64,000 nucleotides of DNA, taken from Christiangramia flava JLT2011 (GTDB taxonomy: Bacteria > Bacteroidota > Bacteroidia > Flavobacteriales > Flavobacteriaceae). The notes below the pieces were generated by a model. That model was not told the origin of the DNA, made no database searches, and worked only from the letters and a program-made list of their open reading frames with translations. Within the stretch, counting starts at the first letter, position 1. Each line of letters starts with the position of its first letter. The position numbers and the translations under genes are program-made. Positions 26,065 through 36,274 of this stretch are shown here, one piece after another. The stretch is from contig NZ_CP016359.1 in assembly GCF_001951155.1 (NCBI RefSeq), forward strand, positions 2,132,001 to 2,196,000, written 5' to 3'.

Positions 26065-26202
26065 GGTCTGAATCAAGACCTGATCATAAACCCTACTTAT
26101 GTCTCTTCTCTTACCGATCCAGGAAAGAGTTTTCCTTCAGGTTTTTATAAAATTTTCTACGGGAGTTCGGTTTTTGGGACTCACGGCGGCGAAGCCGTTT
26201 TT
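26065..26202 (+). promoter_or_regulatory. Structured leader with terminator upstream of manC (attenuator candidate)
   Basis: Three hairpins follow the promoter: GGTCT/AGACC at 26065-26080, AGGAAA/TTTCCT near 26133-26148, and ACGGC/GCCGT with loop GGCGAA at 26183-26198 running into five T and an AT-rich tail. The last has intrinsic-terminator form and ends 14 bases before the manC ATG. In the 299-base gap 25918-26216 I see no gene. Confidence 0.6.
26183..26202 (+). terminator. Intrinsic terminator in the manC leader
   Basis: ACGGC-GGCGAA-GCCGT followed by TTTTT and TAATTTT. It would stop most transcripts before manC unless antitermination occurs, unlike the usual end-of-operon position. Confidence 0.6.
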
Positions 26203-26216
26203 AATTTTCAAATCTC

Positions 26217-27215
26217 ATGTCAAGATTTATTCATGTTTTATTAACGGGAGGTGTTGGTAGTAGGTTGTGGCCGCTTTCAAGAAAGGCCCGGCCAAAACAA
26301 TATGCTGATATTTTTGGTGGAGATTCACTTTTTGAGTTAACAGTAAAACGTAATCAAGCATTAACTGATGAGCTGTGTGTGGTTGGAAATATTGAAAACG
26401 ATCAGTTGTCTAAGGGTTCTCTCAGTCGTCTTGGTGTAGTAACTAATCATCATATTGTTGAAACCACTCCTCGAAATACCGCTGCGGCAATAGCTTTTGC
26501 AGCTTTTTCTGTGGAAAAGGATGATATGCTTCTTATAACTCCTTCTGATCATATTATTGCTGAAGGACCTCAATATGATTTGGCAATTGAAAAGGCCAAA
26601 GAACTAGCAAAGAAGGGTTCTATAGTTACATTTGGAATTCAGCCCACCAAACCTGAAACAGGATACGGTTACATAGAGTACAATGGAACTGAGGTAAAAT
26701 CTTTTCGGGAAAAGCCTAATAAAGAAACAGCTCAGGATTTTATAAGGTCTGGCAACTTTCTTTGGAATAGCGGAATGTTTTGTTTTAAAGCTGGGGTCTT
26801 TCTGGAAGAATTAAAAAAGTTTGAACCTGATGTTTATGATCAATCCAGAAATGTTTTAGAGAACACTGAAAGCGATTTTCTTGACCTGGATCTTTCTATG
26901 AAAATACCTTCCATTAGTGTAGATTATGCCGTTATGGAAAGAAGTGATAAAATCAAGGTGGTGCCTTCTTCCTTCAAATGGAGTGACATGGGGAGCTTTG
27001 AGTCAGTTTATGAATACCTGCAATCCCAGGGACACCCGGTTGATGAAAATGGGAATATGAGTATAGGCTGCAATAAGTTTACATCATTTGTTGGTCTTAA
27101 AAACAGTATTTTTGTAGCTACCGAAGATGCAAATCTGATACTTCAAAAAGAAGATTCTCAGGAAGTTAAGGTGGTGTATAAAAACTTGGAAAAGGAATAC
27201 TCGGACTTGACATAA
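26217..27215 (+). CDS. manC: Mannose-1-phosphate guanylyltransferase
   Basis: A 332-residue nucleotidyltransferase that makes GDP-mannose from GTP and mannose 1-phosphate. The signature GGVGSRLWPLSRKARPKQ is specific to GDP-mannose pyrophosphorylases; ITPSDHII, GYGYIEY, FREKP, NSGMF and VDYAVMERSDKIKVVPSSFKWSDMG follow in order. It lacks the isomerase (cupin) domain of the long bifunctional form. Product feeds Gmd and Fcl downstream to GDP-fucose. It follows the attenuator-like leader, and its stop abuts the DUF2061 ATG with no gap. Confidence 0.95.
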   Translation: MSRFIHVLLTGGVGSRLWPLSRKARPKQYADIFGGDSLFELTVKRNQALTDELCVVGNIENDQLSKGSLSRLGVVTNHHIVETTPRNTAAAIAFAAFSVEKDDMLLITPSDHIIAEGPQYDLAIEKAKELAKKGSIVTFGIQPTKPETGYGYIEYNGTEVKSFREKPNKETAQDFIRSGNFLWNSGMFCFKAGVFLEELKKFEPDVYDQSRNVLENTESDFLDLDLSMKIPSISVDYAVMERSDKIKVVPSSFKWSDMGSFESVYEYLQSQGHPVDENGNMSIGCNKFTSFVGLKNSIFVATEDANLILQKEDSQEVKVVYKNLEKEYSDLT

Positions 27216-27680
27216 ATGCCAAAGTCCTATAAGCGTCATATAGCCAAATCCATTACTTGGAGAATCGTTGGAACCATCGATACCATAGTTTTGTCCTGGA
27301 TTGTGACGGGAAGCCCGGTAACAGGTTTAAAAATTGGTTTCTCCGAGGTTGCCACAAAAATGGTTTTGTATTATTTACACGAGCGGATTTGGTTCAATAT
27401 TAAAGCCGGGGTTACCAAAAATGGTGATAGTAGAAAGAGGCATCTCGCTAAAACTGTAACCTGGCGGGTCATAGGAACAATGGATACAATGGTTCTGGCC
27501 TGGATCATTTCTGGGAATCCGCTTACAGGGTTGAAGATCGGTGGAATCGAACTGGTAACGAAAATGGCGCTTTATTATTTACATGAACGGGCCTGGTATA
27601 AGTTCGATTACGGATTGCAACAACGACGAAAGAAGGAGCTGAAGGAAAAAAAAGCTTTACAATATACTGATGAATTATAA
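27216..27680 (+). CDS. Tandem-duplicated DUF2061 membrane protein
   Basis: A 154-residue protein made of two copies of DUF2061, roughly residues 5-65 and 75-135. Each copy has the pattern KRHxAKxxTWRxxGTxDT, a hydrophobic stretch with SWIVTGSP or AWIISGNP, TGLKIG, and TKMxLYYLHERxW. Each copy would give about two membrane segments, so the protein is probably a small four-helix inner-membrane protein. The family is unexplained; in Flavobacteriia it is often found with cysC/cysD/cysN, as here between manC and cysC with an 11-base overlap. A role in sulfate handling is inference only. Confidence 0.88.
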   Translation: MPKSYKRHIAKSITWRIVGTIDTIVLSWIVTGSPVTGLKIGFSEVATKMVLYYLHERIWFNIKAGVTKNGDSRKRHLAKTVTWRVIGTMDTMVLAWIISGNPLTGLKIGGIELVTKMALYYLHERAWYKFDYGLQQRRKKELKEKKALQYTDEL

Positions 27681-28269
27681 TATCGTTCCTCATACTTTTT
27701 CGGTGGATCGGGCCGGTCGTGAAAAACTGAACGGTCACAAGGCTTTAGTCGTTTGGTTTACGGGTTTGTCAGGTTCTGGTAAATCAACTATTGCTAATAG
27801 GGTTGAGCAAGCTTTATTTAAAGAAGGGATTCATACATTTTCTTTAGATGGTGATAATATTCGGAGTGGACTTAATAAAGGACTGACTTTTTCTCAGGAA
27901 GATAGAAGGGAAAATCTTCGAAGAATTGCAGAAGTAGCTAAATTATTTGTGGATTCAGGAATGGTTGTCATTGCCTCCTTTATCTCTCCGTTGAAATCTG
28001 ATCGGGATTTTTTAAAGAAAATCATTGGAAAGGATCATTTTGTAGAGGTTTTTGTGAATACTTCTTTGGAGGAATGCGAAAAAAGAGATGTAAAAGGACT
28101 CTATGCAAAGGCGCGGGCAGGAGAAATAACAAATTTTACAGGAATTGATGCACCTTATGAGGTACCAGCGAAACCTGATATAAAAATAGAAACAGAAAAA
28201 GAAGAACTGCAAGCTTCCGTAGCAAAAGTTCTGAATTATTTACAAGCAAAACTGAAAATTAATCAGTAA
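27670..28269 (+). CDS. cysC: Adenylylsulfate kinase
   Basis: A 199-residue kinase that phosphorylates APS to PAPS, the sulfate donor. Walker A is GLSGSGKST (residues 32-40), followed by LDGDNIRSGLNKGLTFSQEDRRENLRR, ASFISPLKSDRD and the KGLYAKARAGEI lid, all characteristic. It overlaps the DUF2061 gene by 11 bases and cysD by 1 base, so it is tightly coupled in the sulfate-activation block. It is a stand-alone kinase, not fused to CysN. Confidence 0.97.
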   Translation: MNYNIVPHTFSVDRAGREKLNGHKALVVWFTGLSGSGKSTIANRVEQALFKEGIHTFSLDGDNIRSGLNKGLTFSQEDRRENLRRIAEVAKLFVDSGMVVIASFISPLKSDRDFLKKIIGKDHFVEVFVNTSLEECEKRDVKGLYAKARAGEITNFTGIDAPYEVPAKPDIKIETEKEELQASVAKVLNYLQAKLKINQ

Positions 28270-29174
28270 TGGGCAAGTATTATTTAAATTACCTAGACGA
28301 ATTAGAATCAGAAGCGATATTCATATTACGGGAAGTATGGGCGCAATTTGAAAATCCGGTGATCCTTTTTTCAGGAGGGAAGGATTCGATATTGGTAACG
28401 CATTTGGCTAAAAAGGCCTTTTATCCGAGTAAAATCCCGTTTCCACTGATGCATGTGGATACGGGTCATAACTTTCCGGAGACCATTAAATTCAGAGATG
28501 ACCTGATCAAAGAACTGGGAGCCCAGCTGATCGTAGGATCTGTTCAGGAATCGATCGACCAGGGTAGAGTTAAGGAAGAGAAAGGTAAAAATGCTACCAG
28601 AAATGCGCTTCAAATCACTACACTTTTAGATGCTATTGAATTGAACAAGGTGGATTGTGCCATTGGAGGAGGAAGACGTGATGAGGAGAAGGCTCGTGCT
28701 AAAGAGCGTTTCTTCAGCCATCGAAATGATTTTGGAGAATGGGACCCGAAAAACCAGCGTCCGGAGCTATGGAATCTGTTAAACGGAAAGCAGTTCGAAG
28801 GAGAACACTTCAGGGCTTTCCCTATTAGTAACTGGACCGAGATGGATGTATGGAACTATATCAAAAAAGAGAATATCAGTATCCCTTCCTTGTATTTTGC
28901 TCATGAACGTGAAGTGGTTTTCAGAAGTAATTCCTGGATCCCTGTTTCAGAATACCTGAAACTGGAAGAAGGTGAGAAAATAGAAAAGAAAAAGATCCGA
29001 TTTAGGACTTTAGGTGATATTACTATTACCGGCGGAATCGAATCAGATGCAGATACTTTAGAAAAGATTGCGGAGGAGGTTTCGGCTATGCGCAAAACGG
29101 AAAGAGGTGATCGCTCTGATGACAAACGATCGGAAACCGCTATGGAAGACAGAAAACGTCAGGGATATTTTTAA
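28269..29174 (+). CDS. cysD: Sulfate adenylyltransferase subunit 2
   Basis: A 301-residue ATP-pyrophosphatase subunit that adenylates sulfate to APS with CysN. The PP-loop is FSGGKDS (34-40); PLMHVDTGHNFPETIKFRD, GGGRRDEEKARAKER, PISNWTEMDVWNYI and the C-terminal MRKTERGDR...AMEDRKRQGYF are family marks. Length matches E. coli CysD. It starts on the last base of cysC and precedes cysN by 28 bases. Confidence 0.97.
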   Translation: MGKYYLNYLDELESEAIFILREVWAQFENPVILFSGGKDSILVTHLAKKAFYPSKIPFPLMHVDTGHNFPETIKFRDDLIKELGAQLIVGSVQESIDQGRVKEEKGKNATRNALQITTLLDAIELNKVDCAIGGGRRDEEKARAKERFFSHRNDFGEWDPKNQRPELWNLLNGKQFEGEHFRAFPISNWTEMDVWNYIKKENISIPSLYFAHEREVVFRSNSWIPVSEYLKLEEGEKIEKKKIRFRTLGDITITGGIESDADTLEKIAEEVSAMRKTERGDRSDDKRSETAMEDRKRQGYF

Positions 29175-29202
29175 AACACACGAAAAGCAAGTATAAAGAA
29201 TC

Positions 29203-30459
29203 ATGGAAATTAATAATAATCAATTACTACGATTTACAACCGCAGGAAGTGTGGATGATGGGAAGAGTACTCTTATCGGGAGACTATTATACGATTCCAA
29301 ATCGATCTTTGAGGACCAGTTGGAATCGATCACTAGCACCAGTGAGAAGAAAGGACACGATGGAGTGGACTTGGCACTCTTCACTGATGGATTGAAAGAT
29401 GAAAGAGAGCAGGGAATCACTATTGATGTAGCCTACAGATATTTTACCACACCGAAGAGAAAATTTATTATTGCTGATACCCCGGGACACATTCAGTATA
29501 CCCGAAATATGGTTACCGGTGCTTCTACAGCCAATGCGGCTCTCATTCTTATTGACGCCAGGCACGGAGTAATCGAGCAAACTAAAAGACACTCATTCAT
29601 AGCGTCCCTTCTGAATATTCCACATCTAATCGTATGTGTGAACAAAATGGATCTGGTTGATTTTTCAGAAGATCGATTCAATGAGATTATTTCAGAATTT
29701 GAAGAATTCTCTTCGAAACTTCTGGTAAAGGACATTCGTTTTATTCCGATTAGTGCGTTACTGGGAGATAATGTGGTGAATCGTTCAGAAAATATGCATT
29801 GGTACGGAGGTGGAACCCTGCTAAATATATTGGAAACGCTGCATATTAGTAGTGATATCAATAAGATCGACGCCAGATTCCCGGTACAAACAGTGCTAAG
29901 ACCACAAAGTGCGGAGTATAGAGATTACAGAGGTTATGCCGGAAGGGTAGCTAGTGGGATCTACCGGAAAGGAGATGAAGTAGCAGTATTACCATCAGGA
30001 TTTACTTCAAAGATCAAATCGATGAATGCCGGAGATAAAGAGATAGACGAAGCTTATGCTCCGATGTCTATATCGATGACTTTGGAAGATGATATTGATG
30101 TGAGCAGGGGAGATATGATTGTTAGAAAGAATAACCAGCCGGAGGGAGAGCAGGAGTTTGATGTGATGCTTTGCTGGTTGAATAATGATTCGGCACAACC
30201 AAGAGCAAAATACACGATCATGCACACCTCGAATGAGCAGCGTGCGATGATCAAAAATGTAGTTTATAAGATTGATATTAACTCCTACAACCGTAATGAG
30301 GAAGATAAAGATCTAAAAATGAATGATATTGCACGGGTGACCATTCGTACCACCCGAAGATTAATGCTCGACTCGTATCGTGATAATCGCATTACCGGAA
30401 GCATTATTTTAATAGATGAAAATACGAACGAAACCGTCGCGGCGGGGATGATTGTTTAG
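29203..30459 (+). CDS. cysN: Sulfate adenylyltransferase subunit 1 (GTPase)
   Basis: A 418-residue EF-Tu-like GTPase that drives sulfate adenylation by CysD. G motifs: GSVDDGKST (15-23), DTPGH and NKMDLVD, with the switch segment [15 protein letters not shown]. Two beta-barrel domains follow. Length is that of non-fused CysN; the CysC domain found in some CysNC fusions is absent because cysC is separate here. Completes PAPS synthesis inside the polysaccharide locus. Its stop lies 4 bases before the gmd ATG. Confidence 0.97.
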   Translation: MEINNNQLLRFTTAGSVDDGKSTLIGRLLYDSKSIFEDQLESITSTSEKKGHDGVDLALFTDGLKDEREQGITIDVAYRYFTTPKRKFIIADTPGHIQYTRNMVTGASTANAALILIDARHGVIEQTKRHSFIASLLNIPHLIVCVNKMDLVDFSEDRFNEIISEFEEFSSKLLVKDIRFIPISALLGDNVVNRSENMHWYGGGTLLNILETLHISSDINKIDARFPVQTVLRPQSAEYRDYRGYAGRVASGIYRKGDEVAVLPSGFTSKIKSMNAGDKEIDEAYAPMSISMTLEDDIDVSRGDMIVRKNNQPEGEQEFDVMLCWLNNDSAQPRAKYTIMHTSNEQRAMIKNVVYKIDINSYNRNEEDKDLKMNDIARVTIRTTRRLMLDSYRDNRITGSIILIDENTNETVAAGMIV

Positions 30460-30463
30460 AATT

Positions 30464-31579
30464 ATGAGTAAAGTAGCATTAATTACCGGGGCAACCGGAC
30501 AGGATGGAGCATATTTAAGTGAGTTTCTTTTAAAGAAGGGGTATATAGTTCACGGGCTTAAAAGAAGAGCATCGCTTTTTAATACTGACAGGGTAGATCA
30601 CCTGTATCAGGATCCGCATGAAGCGAATTTAAAATTCATTCTTCATTACGGTGATATGACAGACTCTACAAATTTAATTCGACTGATCCAGGAAATTCAA
30701 CCAGACGAGATATATAATCTTGCTGCGATGAGTCATGTGGCAGTTTCTTTTGAAACTCCGGAATATACCGGAAATGCGGATGGATTAGGTACACTCAGGA
30801 TATTGGATGCAGTTAGATTGCTGGGCCTCGAGAAGAAAACCAGAATTTACCAGGCTTCTACATCAGAACTTTACGGTAAAGTGCAGGAGGTTCCGCAATC
30901 TGAAACTACCCCATTTTATCCCAGATCTCCTTATGCTGTTGCCAAAATGTATGCCTACTGGATTACAGTTAATTACCGGGAAGCTTATGGCATGTATGCT
31001 TGCAACGGTATTCTTTTCAATCACGAATCGCCTATTAGAGGGGAAACTTTTGTAACTAGAAAAATTACTAGGGCAGCATCACGAATTGCGCTTGGGCTGC
31101 AGGATAAATTTTACCTGGGTAATCTTGATGCAAAACGTGACTGGGGGCATGCAAAAGATTACGTTCGAATGATGTGGATGATCCTGCAGGCAGATGAAGC
31201 GGAAGACTGGGTGATTGCTACCGGTAAAACTACTACCGTAAGAGATTTCGTTAAAATGGCTTTTGCAGAAACAGGAATTGAACTGGAATTTAAAGGGGAA
31301 GGTGTTGAGGAAAAGGCGTATGTTAAATCCTGCTCCAATCCGGAATATCAGCTTGAAGAGGGGAAAGAACTTCTGGCAGTAGATCCAAAATATTTCAGAC
31401 CTACTGAAGTGGATCTTTTAATAGGCGACGCAACCAAAGCCAATACCAAGTTAGGTTGGACTCCGGAGTACGATCTTCCAGCTCTTGTAAAAGACATGAT
31501 GCAAAGCGATCTTAAACTGATGAAAAAGGATCAGTATTTAAAAGAAGGTGGTTATCGTATTATGAATTATTTCGAATAG
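30464..31579 (+). CDS. gmd: GDP-mannose 4,6-dehydratase
   Basis: A 371-residue SDR enzyme that turns GDP-mannose into GDP-4-keto-6-deoxymannose. It shows [15 protein letters not shown], the [16 protein letters not shown] loop, [32 protein letters not shown] and the catalytic YAVAK. I start at ATG 30464 (MSKVALITG); an in-frame start four codons earlier would overlap the cysN stop. With Fcl downstream it leads to GDP-L-fucose. Confidence 0.97.
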   Translation: MSKVALITGATGQDGAYLSEFLLKKGYIVHGLKRRASLFNTDRVDHLYQDPHEANLKFILHYGDMTDSTNLIRLIQEIQPDEIYNLAAMSHVAVSFETPEYTGNADGLGTLRILDAVRLLGLEKKTRIYQASTSELYGKVQEVPQSETTPFYPRSPYAVAKMYAYWITVNYREAYGMYACNGILFNHESPIRGETFVTRKITRAASRIALGLQDKFYLGNLDAKRDWGHAKDYVRMMWMILQADEAEDWVIATGKTTTVRDFVKMAFAETGIELEFKGEGVEEKAYVKSCSNPEYQLEEGKELLAVDPKYFRPTEVDLLIGDATKANTKLGWTPEYDLPALVKDMMQSDLKLMKKDQYLKEGGYRIMNYFE

Positions 31580-31631
31580 AAAACACACGTAATCCTGAAC
31601 TTGTTTCAGCATCTTATCTGCTAGAAAATTT

Positions 31632-32585
31632 ATGATTAATAAATCAACTAAAATATACATCGCAGGCCATAGAGGTATGGTCGGTTCGGCGATTTGGAGA
31701 AAACTGAAGGCTGAAGGTTATATAAATCTTATTGGGAGAACTTCTATAGAACTTGATCTTCGTAATCAAGCAGCTGTAAAGAAATTCTTCGAAACAGAAA
31801 AACCTGAAGTAGTCATTGATGCTGCAGCAAGAGTAGGTGGTATTCTGGCAAATAATGATTATCCATACCAGTTTTTGATGGAGAACCTTCAGATACAAAA
31901 TAACCTGATCGATTTTTCTCATAAATCTGAGGTTCAAAAATTTATTTTTCTTGGGAGCTCCTGTATTTATCCAAAGCATGCGCCGCAACCTTTAAAAGAA
32001 GAATATCTTTTAACCGATAGCCTGGAACCTACGAATGAATGGTATGCCATCGCCAAAATAGCAGGCGTAAAAGCCTGTGAGGCCATAAGGGAACAGTTTG
32101 AAAAGGACTATGTTAGCTTGATGCCTACCAATCTATACGGTACTCATGATAATTTTGATCTGGAAACCTCTCATGTGTTACCAGCTATGATTAGAAAGTT
32201 TCACGAGGCAAAACGGAATGATAATGCACCAGTCGAACTATGGGGCAGTGGATCCCCAAGGCGTGAATTCCTTTTTGTAGACGACCTGGCAGACGCGGTT
32301 TGCTTCGCTTTGGAAAATAAACTTCCGGAGAATCTATATAATATTGGAACCGGAAAGGATCTGACTATCAATGATTTAGCTAATTCTATTCAAGAGATTG
32401 TTGGTCATAAAGGACAGATCATCTGGGATAGCTCAAAACCAGATGGTACTCCGCGTAAACTGATGAATGTGGATAAGATAAAAAAAGCTGGATGGGAAGC
32501 TAATACAGATCTTAAAGAAGGAATTCATATAACTTATAATTGGTTCTTAGAAAATCAGAGCAGATTTAAAGAAGTTAAATTATAA
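31632..32585 (+). CDS. fcl: GDP-L-fucose synthase
   Basis: A 317-residue bifunctional epimerase-reductase (WcaG/Fcl) that makes GDP-L-fucose from the Gmd product with NADPH. Marks are AGHRGMVGSAIWR at the N-terminus, LGSSCIYPKHAPQPLKEE, the catalytic YAIAK and GSGSPRREFLFVDDLADA. It lies 52 bases after gmd and 41 before ugd in the same direction. Confidence 0.97.
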   Translation: MINKSTKIYIAGHRGMVGSAIWRKLKAEGYINLIGRTSIELDLRNQAAVKKFFETEKPEVVIDAAARVGGILANNDYPYQFLMENLQIQNNLIDFSHKSEVQKFIFLGSSCIYPKHAPQPLKEEYLLTDSLEPTNEWYAIAKIAGVKACEAIREQFEKDYVSLMPTNLYGTHDNFDLETSHVLPAMIRKFHEAKRNDNAPVELWGSGSPRREFLFVDDLADAVCFALENKLPENLYNIGTGKDLTINDLANSIQEIVGHKGQIIWDSSKPDGTPRKLMNVDKIKKAGWEANTDLKEGIHITYNWFLENQSRFKEVKL

Positions 32586-32626
32586 GAAATGCTTGAGGCA
32601 TACCGCTTTAGGCTTATTACCAAGAA

Positions 32627-34018
32627 ATGAAAATCAAGAATATTTGTTGCATTGGAGCAGGGTATGTTGGTGGTCCTACTATGGCGGTCATCGCGCAAAA
32701 ATGTCCTGAAATAAATGTAACGGTTGTCGATATAAACGAAAAAAGAATAGCAGCCTGGAATGATGAGAATGTAGAAAACATTCCTATTTATGAGCCGGGA
32801 TTATCAAAAGTAGTAGAAGAAGCTAGAGATAGAAACCTTTTCTTTTCTACAGATGTTGATAAAGCAATCGATCAGGCTGATATGATCTTTATCTCTGTTA
32901 ATACGCCTACCAAAACCTACGGAATGGGAAAAGGTATGGCTGCAGATTTAAAATTTATTGAATTATGTGCTCGTCAGATAGCTAGAGTTTCCACCTCAGA
33001 TAAAATTGTAATTGAAAAATCAACCCTTCCTGTAAGAACGGCAGAAGCATTAAAGAACATTCTGGAGAATACTGGTAATGGAGTAAGTTTTCAGATTCTT
33101 TCTAACCCGGAATTTTTGGCTGAAGGAACTGCTGTGGAAGATCTAATGCAGCCAGACAGGGTTTTGATCGGTGGGGATATTGATACCGAAAAAGGTAAGG
33201 AAGCTGTTCAGGCGCTTGTTGATGTTTATGCCCACTGGGTTCCAAAAGAGCAGATTCTAACGACGAATGTTTGGTCCTCGGAATTATCTAAACTGACAGC
33301 AAATGCTTTCTTGGCACAGCGTGTTTCTAGCATCAATGCGATGAGTGAGTTGTGTGAAAAAACTGGAGCTGATGTGAATGAGGTAGCGAAAGCGGTAGGG
33401 ATGGACTCTAGGATTGGACCTAAGTTCCTAAAATCATCTGTTGGTTTTGGTGGATCATGTTTTCAGAAGGATATTTTAAATCTGGTTTACATTGCAAAGT
33501 CATTTGGTTTAAATGAAGTAGCTGATTATTGGGAGCAGGTGATTACTATGAATGATCATCAGAAGAAACGTTTTGCATTAAATATTGTAAGGACATTATT
33601 TAATACCGTTTCTGGAAAGAAAATTGCCTTATTAGGCTGGGCGTTTAAAAAGGATACTAACGACACCAGAGAATCTGCTGCAATCTATGTTTCAGATTAT
33701 CTTTTAAATGAACAGGCTGATATTGTAATCTATGATCCAAAGGTAACTGAAGAGCAAATTTATGCTGATTTAAACTATTTGGGAACGAGATCGGAAGAAG
33801 AAAATATAGCACGAGTAACTGTTTTAAGTAATCCTTACGAAGTGTGTGAAAATGCTCATGCAATTGCTGTACTTACCGAATGGGATGAGTTTAAAGATTA
33901 TGATTGGCAAAGAATTTACGATGGAATGCTCAAGCCTGCTTTTCTTTTTGATGGAAGGCAACTTTTGAACAGAAAGAAAAAAGAAGATATTGGATTTGAA
34001 TTTTATGCTATAGGATGA
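32627..34018 (+). CDS. ugd: UDP-glucose 6-dehydrogenase
   Basis: A 463-residue enzyme that oxidises UDP-glucose twice to UDP-glucuronate. NAD-binding [14 protein letters not shown] is at the start, [10 protein letters not shown] in the middle, and the catalytic C278 stands in [11 protein letters not shown]. The length and the CxxKDI context resemble the longer, animal-like class of UGDH rather than the short bacterial Ugd. Supplies an acidic sugar, so the polymer is probably anionic even before sulfation. Overlaps wzx by 4 bases. Confidence 0.96.
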   Translation: MKIKNICCIGAGYVGGPTMAVIAQKCPEINVTVVDINEKRIAAWNDENVENIPIYEPGLSKVVEEARDRNLFFSTDVDKAIDQADMIFISVNTPTKTYGMGKGMAADLKFIELCARQIARVSTSDKIVIEKSTLPVRTAEALKNILENTGNGVSFQILSNPEFLAEGTAVEDLMQPDRVLIGGDIDTEKGKEAVQALVDVYAHWVPKEQILTTNVWSSELSKLTANAFLAQRVSSINAMSELCEKTGADVNEVAKAVGMDSRIGPKFLKSSVGFGGSCFQKDILNLVYIAKSFGLNEVADYWEQVITMNDHQKKRFALNIVRTLFNTVSGKKIALLGWAFKKDTNDTRESAAIYVSDYLLNEQADIVIYDPKVTEEQIYADLNYLGTRSEEENIARVTVLSNPYEVCENAHAIAVLTEWDEFKDYDWQRIYDGMLKPAFLFDGRQLLNRKKKEDIGFEFYAIG

Positions 34019-35391
34019 TCAAAATAGATACACTTTTTATAAAAATAAAAGGGTATGTCGATAGAGGTGGTCAAAGATCCTCTTTAGCAAAAAGAAATAT
34101 TATAGGCTCATTCGGACTTAAATTTTTTGATATTGTCTTTGAGTTTGCTCTAGTGCCCTTATCCTTATCATATCTAACACAAACATCATATGGAGTTTGG
34201 CTAACAATTTATTCCTTAATAAACTGGTTTAACTTTTTTGACTTGGGTATGTCGCATGGTTACCGGAATAAAATGGCTATAGCTTTAGGGAAAGGTGACG
34301 TAGAATTAGCAAAGAGCTACACTAGCACCATTTACTTTACAATAGGATTTATAAGCACACTATTTCTGATATTGGGCTTATTTATTGTTGAAATTATAAA
34401 TTGGAGGAACATTTTAAATGTTTCGAATGTGTCTGAACATGTTTTAAAAACAATAATGGATTTAATGATAATATATCTTTCCGTTAATCTCACATTTAGA
34501 GTTATATCCTCTATTTTCTTGGCTAAGCAGATGCCTGTCATGAGCGGTATGATAAATACAGCTACAAAACTATTTATTTTTATAGGCTTAGGACTTTTAT
34601 TAATGTTCTCTGAAGACAGCGATCTTATTTCTTATGCTAGTTTATACCTTTTTACTCCAATATTTGTTCTGACTATTTTATCCATTTACTTTTATACCCA
34701 TGAATATAGAGAATTGGTACCTTCTTGGAATAACTTTGATAAGAATTTAATTGGGGATTTACTAGGGCTGGGAGGAAAATTTTTCGTGATCCAAATCGGA
34801 ATGACCATTCTTTTTATGAGCGATAATCTTATCATTTCCAAAATCTTGGGACCTGCGGAAGTAACACCTTATCAGATTGCAAATAAATATTTTGGAGTTG
34901 CTTTAATGATATTTACTATTTTAATGAGCCCTTTCTGGTCAGCAATTACGGACGCGTACATCAAAAAAGATTTAAGGTGGATTAAAAATCTAATAAAAAA
35001 ATTAAATTATGGTTGGATGAGCGTTTGTATAATGGTTTTAATAATGTTTATATTTTATAATCCAGTTTTGAAGTTATGGGTTGGGAACAAAATAAACATT
35101 CCAGTTTTACTTGCATGCCAATGGGCTATTTTTGTAATTTTACAAACCCTTAATCAAATTTACACTTATTTCCTTAACGGTACTGGAAAGCTTGCTTTAC
35201 AAATGTGGTCCAATTTATTCACAGTAATTTTAAATATTCCATTATCAATTTATTTTGCAAAAAATCTCGGGTTAGGATCTACCGGAGTTATTTTGGCAAC
35301 GAATATATCAATTTTACTCTACGTAATTCTTCGGAAAATTCAATATCACAAAATTATCAATGGAACAGCAAAAGGTGTCTGGGCTTCATAG
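34015..35391 (+). CDS. wzx: Wzx-type lipid-linked repeat-unit flippase
   Basis: A 458-residue integral membrane protein with about 12 hydrophobic segments, a member of the polysaccharide transporter/MOP superfamily. It would flip undecaprenyl-diphosphate-linked repeats to the periplasm. Supporting segments include [40 protein letters not shown] and the internal [20 protein letters not shown]. Sequence is divergent, as usual for Wzx. It marks the start of the AT-rich core of the locus. It overlaps ugd by 4 bases and the sulfotransferase by 32. Confidence 0.88.
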   Translation: MIKIDTLFIKIKGYVDRGGQRSSLAKRNIIGSFGLKFFDIVFEFALVPLSLSYLTQTSYGVWLTIYSLINWFNFFDLGMSHGYRNKMAIALGKGDVELAKSYTSTIYFTIGFISTLFLILGLFIVEIINWRNILNVSNVSEHVLKTIMDLMIIYLSVNLTFRVISSIFLAKQMPVMSGMINTATKLFIFIGLGLLLMFSEDSDLISYASLYLFTPIFVLTILSIYFYTHEYRELVPSWNNFDKNLIGDLLGLGGKFFVIQIGMTILFMSDNLIISKILGPAEVTPYQIANKYFGVALMIFTILMSPFWSAITDAYIKKDLRWIKNLIKKLNYGWMSVCIMVLIMFIFYNPVLKLWVGNKINIPVLLACQWAIFVILQTLNQIYTYFLNGTGKLALQMWSNLFTVILNIPLSIYFAKNLGLGSTGVILATNISILLYVILRKIQYHKIINGTAKGVWAS

Positions 35392-36274
35392 CAAGGAAAA
35401 TACTCCTAACTTTTTGATCGTTGGAGCAGCAAAAGCTGGAACTACTTCATTAGCTAAATATTTAAATGATCATCCCGATATCTATATTCCAGATAAAAAG
35501 GAACTAAGGTTTTTTATCAGTGAACTAATTAAAGATATTTCTCCCGATGATCCGCTAAGAAAACGGATTTTTGAGCAGTCAATTTTAGATGAAAAGGAGT
35601 ATTTTGAAAATTTTGAACGGGAAGAAAAAGTAAAAGGGGAAGCAAGTGTGCATTATTTATACCATCATTCTTCAGCTATTCCAAAAATAAAATCCTATTT
35701 AGGGGATGAAGTATCTATAATAATTATACTAAGAAATCCCATTAAGCGACTTAAATCCAATTATGATTTCCTGTATAATTTTCATTACAATCCTTTGAGG
35801 AAGGAATTGGCTAATGAAATTAATTATTTCACACAAAATTTTAATTCTTTCTGGTATTATAAGGAATTAGGGTTGTATTACGAGCAAGTAAAAGCTTACA
35901 AGGAAAATTTTTCTAAAGTAGAGGTCTTAATTTTTGAAGATTTTATTAAGAATCCACAATTGATAATGACGAATTTATTTCGTTTTCTTCAAGTAGAACC
36001 AATTCGGCCAAATTTTAAAGTGCACAATAAGAGTAAGAGAAATTCGAATCTTAAAAAATTACTTTTTAAACTAGGTATAGGTGAATTTTTAAATCTGATT
36101 CTCGATAGAAAATCAATATTAAAACTGAAAAATAGTTTTTCGTTTATACTGGAAACAGCAGAAGACAAAGTAGATGAGCAACTTCTTATGGAACTAAATG
36201 AATTTTATAGAGAAGATATTAAGAAGTTAGAGGCTTTATTGAAAAGAGATTTAGAAGTGTGGAAAGTGTTATAA
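35360..36274 (+). CDS. PAPS-dependent carbohydrate sulfotransferase
   Basis: A 304-residue cytosolic sulfotransferase-domain protein. The 5'-phosphosulfate loop is GAAKAGTTSL (22-31) and the 3'-phosphate site is IILRNPIKRLKSNYDF (from about residue 123), the two elements that hold PAPS. NKSKRNS and the C-terminal basic helices are common in heparan-sulfotransferase-like bacterial members. It would sulfate a sugar of the repeat unit, using PAPS from CysD/CysN/CysC and leaving PAP for CysQ, all encoded in the same locus. Its ATG lies 32 bases inside wzx; acceptor sugar unknown. Confidence 0.9.
   Translation: MEQQKVSGLHSKENTPNFLIVGAAKAGTTSLAKYLNDHPDIYIPDKKELRFFISELIKDISPDDPLRKRIFEQSILDEKEYFENFEREEKVKGEASVHYLYHHSSAIPKIKSYLGDEVSIIIILRNPIKRLKSNYDFLYNFHYNPLRKELANEINYFTQNFNSFWYYKELGLYYEQVKAYKENFSKVEVLIFEDFIKNPQLIMTNLFRFLQVEPIRPNFKVHNKSKRNSNLKKLLFKLGIGEFLNLILDRKSILKLKNSFSFILETAEDKVDEQLLMELNEFYREDIKKLEALLKRDLEVWKVL

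Noticed and set aside
35360..35391. Possible frameshift between wzx and the sulfotransferase because of the 32-base overlap
   Set aside because: Both proteins are complete at their ends, and short overlaps are frequent through this locus.
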